This document shows, in pieces, positions 13,893 through 22,676 of a stretch of DNA of 64,000 nt. The notes beneath the pieces are model-generated. The model was not told the origin of the DNA and did not search any database. It was given only the letters and a program-made list of their open reading frames with translations. Position 1 is the stretch's first letter. Each line of letters starts with the position of its first letter. Origin of the DNA: Bisbaumannia pacifica. GTDB lineage: Bacteria > Pseudomonadota > Gammaproteobacteria > Pseudomonadales > Halomonadaceae. Made by a program: the position numbers and the translations under genes. The stretch covers positions 1 through 64,000 of the forward strand of contig NZ_BJUK01000013.1 in assembly GCF_007989625.1 (NCBI RefSeq), read 5' to 3'.

Positions 13893-15263
13893 ATGTCGCT
13901 GAACGAAACCCTCACCGAGCAGAAGAGCGTCCTGCTGGCGGCCCTGGCCCAGGATGACGCCGAGCGCCTGGATGCCCTGCTGCCGGAGCTGCGTGCCGCC
14001 GATATCGGTGAGATCCTCGAGGATATCGCCGAACAGGAGGAGGGCCTGGCTTGCTTCCAGGCGCTGATGGAGCGCCTGCCCATCGAGCGGCGCGCCAATG
14101 TGCTGGGCTATCTGCCCGGTGAGCTGCAGCTGGCCTGGGCCGCCGAGATCGCCGACGAGGCCCTGTTGCTGGTGCTCGAGGAGATGAGCTCCGACGAGCG
14201 TGCCGACCTCTTCAATCTCTTCGATGAGGATCGCCGCGAGGCGCTATTGCGACGCATGGCCCGCCAGGAGCGCGAGGAGCTCAAGCGCCTGGCCAGCTAC
14301 GAGGAGGGCACCGCCGGGGCCATCATGACCTCGGACTATGTGGCCATTCCCAGTGGCATGACCGTCTCCCAGGCGATGATGCGGGTACGCCAGACGGCAC
14401 CGGACGCCGAGACCGTCTACCAGATCTATGTCGTCGATCCCGAGGGCCGCCTGGTGGGGACCCTGTCGCTGCGTCAGCTGATGGTGGCGCGGCCCGGGGC
14501 CCGGGTCGATGACCTGATGATCAAGGACGTGATCGGCGTGGCGGTGGACGAGGAGCAGGAGGAAGTGGCCCGCCTGGTGGCCCGCTACGACCTGCTGGCG
14601 ATCCCGGTGATCGATGCCGAGGAGCGCCTGGTGGGCATCGTCACCCACGATGACGCCATGGACGTGGCCGAGTCCGAGGCCACCGAGGATATCCACAAGG
14701 GGATGTCCATCGGCGCCTTGGAGGACGGCGTCAGTCGGGTGCCGCTGTGGAGCCTCTACCGCAAGCGGGTCTTCTGGCTCGTGCTGCTGGTCTTCGCCAA
14801 CCTTTTCTCCGGCGCCGGCATCGCCTACTTCGAGGAGACCATCGCCGCCCAGGTGGCGCTGGTGTTCTTCCTGCCGCTGCTGATCGGCAGCGGCGGCAAC
14901 GCCGGGGCCCAGGCCGCTACCCTGACGGTGCGTGGCATGGCCACCGGCGACGTGGGGGTCAAGGACTGGGGCAAGCTGCTGGGGCGCGAGCTGCTGGTGG
15001 CCGGCTCCCTGGGGCTGACCATGGCGGTGGCGGTGACGCCCATCGGCATCATGCGCGGCGGCGAGACCGTGGCCCTGGTGGTGGCCTTCAGCATGGTCAC
15101 CATCGTGCTCTTCGGCAGCCTGCTGGGCATGTGCCTGCCCTTCGTGCTCAATCGCATCGGCTGGGACCCGGCCACCGCCTCGGCGCCCCTGGTGACCACC
15201 CTGATCGACGCCTCCGGGGTGCTGATCTATTTCAGCATCGCCACCGCCCTGTTGACCGGCTAG
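13893..15263 (+). CDS. mgtE: Magnesium transporter MgtE
   Basis: Mg2+-gated channel of the inner membrane. The 456-residue protein has an N-terminal superhelical MgtE_N domain (about 1-130), two CBS domains (about 135-255, with IMTSDYVAIPSGMTVSQAM and VIDAEERLVGIVTHDDAMD) and about five membrane helices at the C-terminus (LLVFANLFSGAGIAYFEE, SGGNAGAQAATL). ATG 13893 is chosen because AGGAGG is six bases upstream; an ATG at 13767 in the same frame has no support. It stands alone after the atp terminator. Confidence 0.95.
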   Translation: MSLNETLTEQKSVLLAALAQDDAERLDALLPELRAADIGEILEDIAEQEEGLACFQALMERLPIERRANVLGYLPGELQLAWAAEIADEALLLVLEEMSSDERADLFNLFDEDRREALLRRMARQEREELKRLASYEEGTAGAIMTSDYVAIPSGMTVSQAMMRVRQTAPDAETVYQIYVVDPEGRLVGTLSLRQLMVARPGARVDDLMIKDVIGVAVDEEQEEVARLVARYDLLAIPVIDAEERLVGIVTHDDAMDVAESEATEDIHKGMSIGALEDGVSRVPLWSLYRKRVFWLVLLVFANLFSGAGIAYFEETIAAQVALVFFLPLLIGSGGNAGAQAATLTVRGMATGDVGVKDWGKLLGRELLVAGSLGLTMAVAVTPIGIMRGGETVALVVAFSMVTIVLFGSLLGMCLPFVLNRIGWDPATASAPLVTTLIDASGVLIYFSIATALLTG

Positions 15264-15285
15264 GCGCCAAGGCGTCTTGTCTCGC

Positions 15286-15331
15286 TGGCGTGCCTTAGTC
15301 GCGATGGTGCGACGGCGGACAAGGCACGCCA
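15286..15331. repeat. Perfect 11-bp inverted repeat between mgtE and uppP
   Basis: TGGCGTGCCTT (15286-15296) and AAGGCACGCCA (15321-15331) are perfect complements, and inside them GTCGC (15298-15302) pairs with GCGAC (15309-15313). No T-run follows, so if it ends mgtE transcription it would be a weak or Rho-assisted terminator. Confidence 0.55.
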
Positions 15332-15401
15332 TGGGGTGTATTCTCTGCCAGGTTTCGAACCGGCCCGCGCGGTCTCATCCCTGATAGCAAGCGAGTGATC
15401 C

Positions 15402-16199
15402 ATGGATTGGCTGCAGGTCCTGGTGCTTTCCATCCTGCAGGGACTCACCGAGTTCCTGCCCATCTCCAGCTCGGCGCATCTGATCCTGGCGCCGGAGCTG
15501 ACCGCCTGGCCCGACCAGGGCCTGGCCTTCGACGTGGCCCTGCATATCGGCAGCCTGGGGGCGGTGGTGATCTACTTCCGCCATGACCTGGGGCGCATGC
15601 TAGTCAGCTGGTGGGCCTCCCTGAGGGGCCGCGGCACCGATGCCGACGGCCGCCTGGCCTGGTGGGTGCTGCTGGCCACCGTGCCGGTGGGGGTGGTGGG
15701 CTGGGCGTGCCACGACCTGATCCAGGACGCCATGCGCTCGCCGCTGATCGTCGCCGCGGGACTGATCGGCTTCGGGGTGCTGCTGGGCTACGCCGACTGG
15801 CGCGGGCGCGGACGCCTGAGCGAGTACCAGCTGACCTGGAAGCAGGCGCTATGGATCGGCGCCGCCCAGGCCCTGGCGCTGATTCCCGGCACCTCCCGCT
15901 CGGGTATCACCATCACCGCGGCGCTGCTGCTGGGGCTAAGTCGGGAGGGGGCCGCGCGCTTCTCCTTCCTGCTGTCGATCCCGGTGATCGTGCTGGCCGG
16001 GGGGATGGAGACCCTGACCCTGATCCGCACGCCCCAGGCCATCGACTGGTCGGTGCTGGTGATCGGGGCCCTGCTCTCCGGGATCAGCGCCTACCTGTGC
16101 ATCCACTACTTCCTGGCCTTTATCCAGCGCATCGGCATGCAGCCCTTCGTGGCCTACCGGCTGCTGCTGGGGGCCTGGCTACTATGGATCTTCTGGTGA
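15402..16199 (+). CDS. uppP: Undecaprenyl-diphosphate phosphatase UppP (BacA)
   Basis: Membrane enzyme that removes a phosphate from undecaprenyl diphosphate to recycle the lipid carrier used for peptidoglycan and other envelope polymers. 265 residues with the family motifs QGLTEFLPISSSAHL near the N-terminus and LIPGTSRSGITI (about residue 160), plus about seven to eight hydrophobic segments. apbE begins 18 bases after the stop. It heads a gene group ending in glmU, so peptidoglycan precursor functions are clustered here. Confidence 0.97.
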   Translation: MDWLQVLVLSILQGLTEFLPISSSAHLILAPELTAWPDQGLAFDVALHIGSLGAVVIYFRHDLGRMLVSWWASLRGRGTDADGRLAWWVLLATVPVGVVGWACHDLIQDAMRSPLIVAAGLIGFGVLLGYADWRGRGRLSEYQLTWKQALWIGAAQALALIPGTSRSGITITAALLLGLSREGAARFSFLLSIPVIVLAGGMETLTLIRTPQAIDWSVLVIGALLSGISAYLCIHYFLAFIQRIGMQPFVAYRLLLGAWLLWIFW

Positions 16200-16217
16200 T
16201 TTCCGAGGAGTGATGTG

Positions 16218-17318
16218 ATGAGGTCCTGTGCAAGCCCGGTGCGCTGGGCACTGATGGTGCTGCTGGCGGTGACACTGAGCGCCTGCGATAACGGCGATCG
16301 CCCGCTGGAGTCACCGGTCACCCTGGATGGGGAGATCTTCGGCACCTTCTATCAGGTGACCATCGCCGATTCCCTGACCCGGCAAGGCGCCGAGGCGCTG
16401 GAGGCGGGCTTCCTGGAGGTGCTCGAGGCGGTGGATGCCTCCATGTCCACCTATCGGGACGACGCCGAGCTGGTGGCCTTCAATCGGGCGCCGGTGGGCG
16501 AGTGGCAGCCCCTCTCTGCGCCCCTGATGGAGGTGCTGGCCATCGGCCAGGCGGTGGCCGAGGCCAGCGGCGGCGCCTTCGACATGACGGTGGGTGGCCT
16601 GGTCAATCTGTGGAGCTTCGGGCCCGAGGCTCGCCCCCGGGAGGTGCCCGATGGCGACGAGCTGGCGACCCGCCTGGCCGAGATCGGCCCCGACAAGCTG
16701 GAGCTGGATCCGGCGACGAGCCAGGCGCGGCGCCTGGCGGATGTCTTCGTCGACCTCTCCGGGGTGGCCAAGGGGTATGCCACCGACCGGGTCGCCGTCT
16801 ACCTGGAGGCCCAGGGCATCGATCACTATCTGGTCAACCTGGGGGGCGACCTGGTCGCCCAGGGATTCCGGGATCGCCAGGCGCAGCCCTGGCGGATCGG
16901 CGTCGAGCTGCCGGATAGCGAGCGCCGGGTGGCCCGCCATGTGCTGCCGCTGCATGACGGTAGCGTGGCCACCTCCGGCGACTACCGCAACTACTTTGAA
17001 GAGGATGGCCGGCGCTTCTCCCATACCCTCGATCCGCGCAGCGGCTATCCGGTGACCCATACCCTGGCCTCGGTATCGGTCTTTCACCCCTCCAATGCCT
17101 GGGCCGATGCCTGGGCCACCGCACTCAGCGTGGTAGGGCCGGAGGAGGCCCTGACCCTGGCCGAGCGCGAGGGGCTCGAGGTGCTGCTGCTGGTGCGCGA
17201 CGGCGAGGGCTGGGCGAGCCTGGCCAGTCGTGCCTTCGGCGAACGCCTGGGCGAGGCCCGCCTCGCCGAGCTGGAGATCGAGGTGCCGGCATGGAACCAC
17301 AATCAGGAGGAAGAATGA
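16218..17318 (+). CDS. apbE: FAD:protein FMN transferase (ApbE), lipoprotein
   Basis: Attaches FMN covalently to threonine in target flavoproteins such as subunits of the Na+-NQR and Rnf complexes, using FAD and Mg2+. A lipoprotein signal is visible (ALMVLLAVTLSAC, lipidated Cys about residue 23), placing it at the periplasmic side of a membrane. The ApbE motifs VDASMSTYRDDAEL, VDLSGVAKGYATDRV, NLGGD and the C-terminal RSGYPV are present; 366 residues. ATG 16218 lies seven bases after GAGGAG; GTG 16215 is directly before it. No NQR or Rnf gene is in the window. Confidence 0.93.
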   Translation: MRSCASPVRWALMVLLAVTLSACDNGDRPLESPVTLDGEIFGTFYQVTIADSLTRQGAEALEAGFLEVLEAVDASMSTYRDDAELVAFNRAPVGEWQPLSAPLMEVLAIGQAVAEASGGAFDMTVGGLVNLWSFGPEARPREVPDGDELATRLAEIGPDKLELDPATSQARRLADVFVDLSGVAKGYATDRVAVYLEAQGIDHYLVNLGGDLVAQGFRDRQAQPWRIGVELPDSERRVARHVLPLHDGSVATSGDYRNYFEEDGRRFSHTLDPRSGYPVTHTLASVSVFHPSNAWADAWATALSVVGPEEALTLAEREGLEVLLLVRDGEGWASLASRAFGERLGEARLAELEIEVPAWNHNQEEE

Positions 17319-18676
17319 GTCTCGACGTCGTGATTCTCGCCGCCGGGCAGGGCTCCCGGATGCGTTCGACCCGGCCCAAAGTGCTGCATCGCCTGGCCGG
17401 CAAGCCCATGGTGCGCCATGTGATCGATACCGCCACCCGGCTCGGCGCCGGCAAGCTGCATGTGGTGATCGGCCACGGCGCCGACCAGGTGCGCAGCGAG
17501 CTGGGCGACTGCCCGGTGCACTTCGCCCTGCAGGCGGAGCAGAAGGGCACCGGGCATGCGGTGGCCCAGGCCCTCGAGGGCCTGGAGCATGACAAGGTGC
17601 TGGTGCTCTATGGCGACGTGCCGCTGATTCGCGCCGAGACCCTGGCGGGGCTGCTGGACGGGGTCGACGAGTCACATCTGGGGCTGCTCACCGTGACCCT
17701 GGCGGAGCCCGACGGCTATGGGCGCATCCTGCGCAATGCCGAGGGTCAGGCGGTGGCCATCGTCGAGCACAAGGACGCCTCCGAGAGCGAGCGGGCGGTC
17801 AAGGAGTGCAATACCGGCATCATGGCCATGACCCGGGCCCAGCTGAAGCGCTGGCTGCCCCAGCTCTCCGCCGATAACGCCCAGGGCGAGTACTACCTCA
17901 CCGATATTATCGCCCTGGCCGCCGCCGAGGGGGTGAAGATCGTCACCGCCCAGCCGGAGGATCCCCTGGAGGTGGAGGGGGTCAATAACCGCGCCCAACT
18001 GGCGCGCCTGGAGCGGGCGCATCAGGCGCGGATCGCCGAAGCGCTGATGACCGAGGGGGTGGCCCTGCTCGATCCGGCACGCCTCGACGTGCGGGGCAGC
18101 CTGCGCTGCGGCCATGACGTGGAGATCGACGTGGGCTGCGTCTTCGAGGGTGAGGTAGAGCTGGGCGAGGGGGTGCGCATCGGCCCCTATTGCGTGATCC
18201 GCGACAGCCATATCGGCGCCGGCAGCGTGATCGAGGCCCACAGCATCGTCGAGCAGAGCGTAGCGGCGGGACATAACCGTATCGGGCCCTTCGCCCGGCT
18301 GCGTCCCGGCACCCACCTGGCGGTGCAGGCCAAGGTGGGTAACTTCGTCGAGACCAAGAATGCCCAGGTGGGCGAGGGCAGCAAGATCAACCACCTGAGT
18401 TATGTGGGCGATGCCACCCTGGGGCGCGGCGTCAACGTGGGGGCCGGTACCATCACCTGCAACTACGATGGCGTCAACAAGTCCCGCACCGAGATCGGCG
18501 ACGACGCCTTTATCGGCTCCAATACCGCCCTGGTGGCCCCGGTCAGCGTGGGGGCCCGCGCCACCATCGGCGCCGGTTCCACCATCAGCAAGGACGTGGC
18601 CGACGGTGCCCTGGCGGTGGCCCGGGGTCGCCAGTTGACCAAGGCGGACTGGCCGCGGCCCAGCAAGCGCAAGTAA
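17315..18676 (+). CDS. glmU: Bifunctional UDP-N-acetylglucosamine pyrophosphorylase / glucosamine-1-phosphate acetyltransferase GlmU
   Basis: Makes UDP-GlcNAc for peptidoglycan and LPS: acetylates glucosamine-1-phosphate, then transfers UMP. The N-terminal uridylyltransferase domain starts LAAGQGSRMRSTRPKVLH, and the C-terminal left-handed beta helix carries the hexapeptide repeats and NFVETKNAQVGEGSKINHLSYVGD. ATG 17315 overlaps the apbE stop (ATGA) and follows AGGAGG; 453 residues. GlmS, which makes the precursor glucosamine-6-phosphate, is encoded downstream after a regulator. Confidence 0.98.
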   Translation: MSLDVVILAAGQGSRMRSTRPKVLHRLAGKPMVRHVIDTATRLGAGKLHVVIGHGADQVRSELGDCPVHFALQAEQKGTGHAVAQALEGLEHDKVLVLYGDVPLIRAETLAGLLDGVDESHLGLLTVTLAEPDGYGRILRNAEGQAVAIVEHKDASESERAVKECNTGIMAMTRAQLKRWLPQLSADNAQGEYYLTDIIALAAAEGVKIVTAQPEDPLEVEGVNNRAQLARLERAHQARIAEALMTEGVALLDPARLDVRGSLRCGHDVEIDVGCVFEGEVELGEGVRIGPYCVIRDSHIGAGSVIEAHSIVEQSVAAGHNRIGPFARLRPGTHLAVQAKVGNFVETKNAQVGEGSKINHLSYVGDATLGRGVNVGAGTITCNYDGVNKSRTEIGDDAFIGSNTALVAPVSVGARATIGAGSTISKDVADGALAVARGRQLTKADWPRPSKRK

Positions 18677-18711
18677 TCGCGGGCGGTTAATGCCCGAGGC
18701 CCGGGGCTACC

Positions 18712-18743
18712 CTGGGGCAGGCCTCCGGGAGGCCGGCCCCCAG
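18712..18743 (+). terminator. Probable terminator after glmU
   Basis: CTGGGG (18712-18717) with CCCCAG (18738-18743), and inside GGCCTCC (18720-18726) with GGAGGCC (18728-18734), form a strong stem. There is no T-run, so termination is likely but not certain. Confidence 0.45.
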
Positions 18744-18791
18744 TGTCCCTTAGCGATTCCCGCACGAACCCTGCTCGGGTAGCTCCCGGGC

Positions 18792-18820
18792 TTGACCCGG
18801 GGCGCCGGCTGCGGTTTTAT
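18792..18820 (+). promoter_or_regulatory. Candidate promoter of the DeoR regulator gene
   Basis: TTGACC (18792-18797) and TTTTAT (18815-18820) are 17 bases apart, 32 bases before the predicted ATG at 18852. It is a reasonable sigma-70 match in an otherwise GC-rich gap. Confidence 0.5.
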
Positions 18821-18851
18821 CTCTTCTTTCGAGTCGAAGCCAAGATCTTTC

Positions 18852-19619
18852 ATGTCGAAGCGTAATACCGCCCAGCGCCGCCATGCCATTCTCGCCTTCG
18901 TCAACGCCCGGGGCGAGACCGGCGTGGATACCCTGGCCGAGCACTTCGCCATCTCCGAGGTGACGGTGCGCAAGGACCTGGCGACCCTGGAGAAGAGCGG
19001 CCTGCTGCTGCGCCGCTACGGCGGGGCCGCGCCCCTGCCCCAAGAGCTGCTCGGGGAAGCGCGCCTCTCTCCGGCCAAGCGGGCCATCGCCCGGGCCGCC
19101 TGCGGGCGTATCCGCGAGCATCAGCGCATCATTATCGACAGCGGCAGCACCACCTCGGCGATGATTCCCGGCCTGGCGGGCAAGGCGGGCCTGGTGGTGA
19201 TGACCAATGCCCTGGCGGTGGCCAATGCCCTGCGCGAGCTGGAGGAGGAGCCGATGCTGCTGATGACCGGCGGCACCTGGGATCCCCACTCCGAGTCCTT
19301 CCAGGGCCAGGTGGCGGAGCAGGTGCTGCGCCAGTACGACTTCGACCAGCTGTTTATCGGCGCCGATGGCATCGATCCGGCCCGGGGCACCACCACCTTC
19401 AACGAACTGCTGGGCCTCTCCCGGGTCATGGCCGAGGTCTCCCGGGAGGTCGTGGTACTGGCGGAGTCCGCCAAGGTAGGCCGGCGCATTCCCAACCTGG
19501 AGCTGCCCTGGAAGGTTATCCACACCCTGATTACCGACGAAGGGCTTGGGGATAAGTCATTGGCCGCCATCGAGGCCCAGGGGATCGAGGTGATCCGGGC
19601 CGCCGTCGACGCCGACTAG
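18852..19619 (+). CDS. DeoR-family transcriptional regulator (likely controls glmS)
   Basis: DNA-binding repressor of the DeoR/GlpR family. An N-terminal helix-turn-helix (RRHAILAFVNARGETGVDTLAEHFAISEVTVRKDLATLE) is followed by the sugar-phosphate-binding DeoRC domain with IDSGSTTSAM and FIGADGID. I choose ATG 18852 (MSKRNTAQRRHAI), giving 255 residues. It lies between glmU and glmS, 25 bases before glmS. A DeoR gene in this position is common in Pseudomonas and Halomonas relatives, and I infer that it senses an amino-sugar phosphate. Confidence 0.88.
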   Translation: MSKRNTAQRRHAILAFVNARGETGVDTLAEHFAISEVTVRKDLATLEKSGLLLRRYGGAAPLPQELLGEARLSPAKRAIARAACGRIREHQRIIIDSGSTTSAMIPGLAGKAGLVVMTNALAVANALRELEEEPMLLMTGGTWDPHSESFQGQVAEQVLRQYDFDQLFIGADGIDPARGTTTFNELLGLSRVMAEVSREVVVLAESAKVGRRIPNLELPWKVIHTLITDEGLGDKSLAAIEAQGIEVIRAAVDAD

Positions 19620-19644
19620 TCGCATTATTTCGAGGAGAGTCATC

Positions 19645-21474
19645 ATGTGTGGAATCGTCGCCGCGGTCGCCGGCCGCAACGTCCAGGGCATCCTGCTGGA
19701 GGGCCTCAAGCGCCTGGAGTATCGGGGCTACGACTCCGCGGGCATGGCGGTGCTCGATAGTGCCGGGACCCTGGGGCGGCGCCGCGCCCTGGGCAAGGTC
19801 GCGGCCCTGGAGGCGCGCCTCGCCGAGTCGCCCCTGGGCGGTCACAGCGGCATCGCCCATACCCGCTGGGCCACCCATGGCAAGCCCAGCGAGGCCAATG
19901 CCCACCCCCATCAGTCCGGCGATGACCTGGCGGTGGTGCATAACGGCATCATCGAGAACTTCGAGGCGCTGCGTCGCGAGCTGCGGGGCGAGGGCTTCGT
20001 CTTTACCTCCGAGACCGATACCGAGGTGGTGGCCCATCTGCTGGCGCGTCAGCTGCGCGATGGCAAGGATCTGCTGGCGGCGGTACAGGCGGTGGCCGGG
20101 GGGCTCGACGGCGCCTATGCCCTGGGGGTGATCAGCCCCTCGGAGCCCGGCGTGGTGATCGGCGCCCGCCAGGGCAGTCCCCTGGTGGTAGGGGTGGGCA
20201 TCGAGGAGGCCTTCCTCGCCTCGGACCCCCTGGCGCTGCTGCAGGTCACCGACCGCTTTATCTACCTGGAGGAGGGCGACGTGGTGCGCCTGGCCCCGGG
20301 CGGCGAGATCGCCATCTTCGATGCCCGGGGACAGGCGGTGGAGCGTCCGGTGCGGGTCTTCGAACACGGTGACGGCGCCGCCAGCAAGGGCGACTATCGT
20401 CACTTCATGCTCAAGGAGATCCACGAGCAGCCGGCGGTGATCGCCGCCACCCTGGAGGGGCGCCTGGGTGCCGAGGGGGTACTGGTCAACGGCTTCGGCA
20501 GCGAGGCCCAGGCGCTCTTCCCGCAGGTGCGCCAGGTGCATATCGTCGCCTGTGGCACCAGCTACCACGCGGGCCTGGTGGCCCGCTACTGGCTGGAGCG
20601 CTATGCCGGCCTGCCGACCCAGGTGGAGGTCGCCTCGGAATACCGCTATCGTCGGGTGGTGGTACCGGAGAACACGCTCTTCGTCACCCTCTCCCAGTCC
20701 GGCGAGACCGCCGATACCCTGGCCGCCCTGCGCTTCGCCAAGGACAATGGCTACCTGGCCAGCCTGGCGATCTGCAACGTGCCGGGCAGCTCATTGGTGC
20801 GAGAGTCGGACCTGACCCTGCTCACCCAGGCCGGCCCGGAGATCGGCGTGGCCTCCACCAAGGCCTTTACCACCCAGCTCACCGCCCTGCTGCTGCTGAC
20901 CCTGGCCCTGCAGCGCGTCCAGGGGGGCGAGGCTCCGGCGGGGCTGATCGAGGCCCTGCGTGGGCTGCCCGAGGCGGTGACCCGGGTACTGGCCCTGGAC
21001 GACGAGATCGAATCTTTTGCCGAGGCCTTCGCCGAGAAGCACCATGCCCTCTTCCTGGGGCGTGGCGCCCACTACCCCATCGCCCTGGAGGGGGCCCTGA
21101 AGCTCAAGGAGATCTCCTATATCCATGCCGAGGCCTATCCCGCCGGGGAGCTCAAGCATGGGCCCCTGGCCCTGGTCGACAGCGAGATGCCGGTCATTTC
21201 GGTCGCCCCCAATGATGAGCTGCTCGACAAGCTCAAGTCCAACCTCCAGGAGGTGCGGGCCCGGGGCGGCGAGCTCTTCGTCTTCGCCGATGAGAGCGTG
21301 GCCCTGGAGGCCGGGGAAGGCGTGCGGGTGCTGCGCCTGCCGGCGGTGCACGAGGCCCTGGCGCCGATCCTCTACACCCTGCCGCTGCAGCTGCTTTCCT
21401 ACCATGTGGCGGTACTCAAGGGTACCGATGTGGATCAACCGCGGAACCTAGCCAAATCCGTCACGGTGGAATAA
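19645..21474 (+). CDS. glmS: Glutamine-fructose-6-phosphate aminotransferase (isomerizing) GlmS
   Basis: First step of amino-sugar synthesis: glutamine plus fructose-6-phosphate gives glucosamine-6-phosphate. The catalytic Cys2 is in MCGIVAAVAGRN; the N-terminal glutaminase domain has HTRWATHGKP, and two SIS domains follow (CGTSYHAG, LSQSGETADT, STKAFTTQ). The C-terminus NLAKSVTVE is the highly conserved glmS end that serves as attTn7 in many bacteria. 609 residues, start preceded by GAGGAGAG. The last codons and the following UTR are repeated 76 bases downstream. Confidence 0.98.
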   Translation: MCGIVAAVAGRNVQGILLEGLKRLEYRGYDSAGMAVLDSAGTLGRRRALGKVAALEARLAESPLGGHSGIAHTRWATHGKPSEANAHPHQSGDDLAVVHNGIIENFEALRRELRGEGFVFTSETDTEVVAHLLARQLRDGKDLLAAVQAVAGGLDGAYALGVISPSEPGVVIGARQGSPLVVGVGIEEAFLASDPLALLQVTDRFIYLEEGDVVRLAPGGEIAIFDARGQAVERPVRVFEHGDGAASKGDYRHFMLKEIHEQPAVIAATLEGRLGAEGVLVNGFGSEAQALFPQVRQVHIVACGTSYHAGLVARYWLERYAGLPTQVEVASEYRYRRVVVPENTLFVTLSQSGETADTLAALRFAKDNGYLASLAICNVPGSSLVRESDLTLLTQAGPEIGVASTKAFTTQLTALLLLTLALQRVQGGEAPAGLIEALRGLPEAVTRVLALDDEIESFAEAFAEKHHALFLGRGAHYPIALEGALKLKEISYIHAEAYPAGELKHGPLALVDSEMPVISVAPNDELLDKLKSNLQEVRARGGELFVFADESVALEAGEGVRVLRLPAVHEALAPILYTLPLQLLSYHVAVLKGTDVDQPRNLAKSVTVE

Positions 21475-21588
21475 CAAGGCAAAGGCCGGGCCCCGATGTG
21501 GATTAGCCCGGCTCTCCACCACCCCGGCTAAATCCGTCACGGTGGAGTAACAAGGCAAAGGCCGGGCATCGATAGGGATCGGCCCGGC
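21451..21588. repeat. Tandem duplication of the glmS 3' end (attTn7-like), two units
   Basis: Bases 21451-21491 (last glmS codons, stop and the UTR to GGCCGGGC) recur at 21527-21567 with 2 mismatches in 41 positions, an offset of 76. The second copy still reads Ala-Lys-Ser-Val-Thr-Val-Glu-stop, and both differences are synonymous. Each copy runs into a hairpin: GCCGGGC (21485-21491) with GCCCGGC (21506-21512), and 21561-21567 with 21582-21588. The pattern resembles duplicated Tn7-type attachment sequence or a local tandem duplication; no transposon gene remains. Confidence 0.9.
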
Positions 21589-21612
21589 GAGTCGAGAGCC
21601 ATCGAGTAGATC

Positions 21613-22470
21613 ATGGGGAAACTTCACTTGGGCCTGGCCATGTGGGCCAATGGCGACTGGCGGGGCTCGCTGCTGGCCCCCCATGGCGGTAATGCCGGCA
21701 TGCTGGCGGAATATGCCGCGGTCTTCGATGCCGTGGAGGGCAATACCACCTTCTATAGTGGCGCCCCGCGGGCCGAGACGGCGGCGGCCTGGGCGCAACA
21801 GGCGCCCTCCCACTTTCGCTTCTGCTTCAAGCTGCCTGCCGAACTGACCCATCGCCGGCGCCTGGTGGGTATCGAGGCGGAGCTCGCGGCCTTTATCGAG
21901 GCCTTGGCGCCGCTGCATGATCGCCTCGGACCGCTGATGATCCAGCTGCCCAGGGACTTCGGTGGCCAGGAGCTGCCGCGGCTGGCGGCCCTGCTCGAGG
22001 CGTGGCCGGCGGATCTGCCGGCGGCGGTGGAGGGGCGGCATCCCGACTTTTTCCACAAGGGGGAGGCCGAGCGGGCCTTCAACCGCCTGTTGATAAGTCA
22101 TGGCATGGAGCGGGTAATGCTGGATGTCCGCCCGCTCTTTGCCACGCCCGCCGGCGAGGAGCCCGGCCTGCTCAAGGCCCAGGGCGAAAAGCCGAGAGTC
22201 CCGCTACATGTGATCTCCACGGCATCCTCGCCCCTGGTGCGTTTTATCGGTCACTTCGACGCCGCGATCAATCGGCAGCACTTCGCTCCCTGGGCGGAGC
22301 GCCTGGCCTTGTGGATAAAACAGGGGAAAACCCCTTTCCTCTTTGTGCATACCCCGGATAACCGGGAGGCCCCGGCCCTGGCGCGCGACCTCTATGCCGA
22401 GGTGGCGCGTCGCGTCCCCTTGCCGGCGCTGGCGGCCTTTCCCGGTGAGCAGCAAGTCAGCCTTTTCTAA
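21613..22470 (+). CDS. DUF72 family protein (YecE-like)
   Basis: Protein of unknown function with a TIM-barrel-like fold predicted for the DUF72/YecE family. The N-terminal motif LGLAMWANGDWRG, then EGNTTFYSGAPRAETAAAWAQQAPSHFRFCFKLPAELTHRRRL, is diagnostic, as are LMIQLPRDF and the C-terminal FVHTPDNREAPALARDLY. 285 residues, no signal peptide or membrane segment. It is the first gene after the duplicated glmS end, so it lies where Tn7-type cargo would lie, but its base composition matches the neighbours and the family is widespread. Confidence 0.88.
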   Translation: MGKLHLGLAMWANGDWRGSLLAPHGGNAGMLAEYAAVFDAVEGNTTFYSGAPRAETAAAWAQQAPSHFRFCFKLPAELTHRRRLVGIEAELAAFIEALAPLHDRLGPLMIQLPRDFGGQELPRLAALLEAWPADLPAAVEGRHPDFFHKGEAERAFNRLLISHGMERVMLDVRPLFATPAGEEPGLLKAQGEKPRVPLHVISTASSPLVRFIGHFDAAINRQHFAPWAERLALWIKQGKTPFLFVHTPDNREAPALARDLYAEVARRVPLPALAAFPGEQQVSLF

Positions 22471-22579
22471 TCTTTCGATCCGGGACAGGAGACGAAAGCG
22501 GGCCTGGCCATCGAGCGTATGATCGGATAGTTTTATCGTCCTGAGCGCTGTTTATCCAAAGATCTTCCCGGGTTTTGCG

Positions 22580-22598
22580 CGAATCCTGCGTGGATTCG
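22580..22598. promoter_or_regulatory. Operator-like palindrome 1 upstream of the NSS transporter
   Basis: CGAATCC-TGCGT-GGATTCG is a perfect 7-bp inverted repeat. Its core ATCCTGCGTGGAT recurs with one change 95 bases downstream. The 336-base gap 22471-22806 holds this pair and a weak promoter, and no gene that I can support. Confidence 0.55.
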
Positions 22599-22676
22599 GT
22601 AAGGTTTCGGCGCTCGGCACCCTTTCGCCTGGGCACCGACCAGGGGCCATGGCGGAAGGGGGCGTGACTTGGCAGT

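Noticed and set aside
19620-19644. glmS ribozyme upstream of glmS
   Set aside because: Only 25 bases separate the DeoR gene from glmS, too short, and this ribozyme is typical of Firmicutes.
21448-22101. Minus-strand frame whose product ends in PCYSTVTDLAG and FALLFHRDGFG over the glmS end
   Set aside because: It is the antisense reading of the repeated glmS 3' end and of the DUF72 gene, a well-known false gene type.
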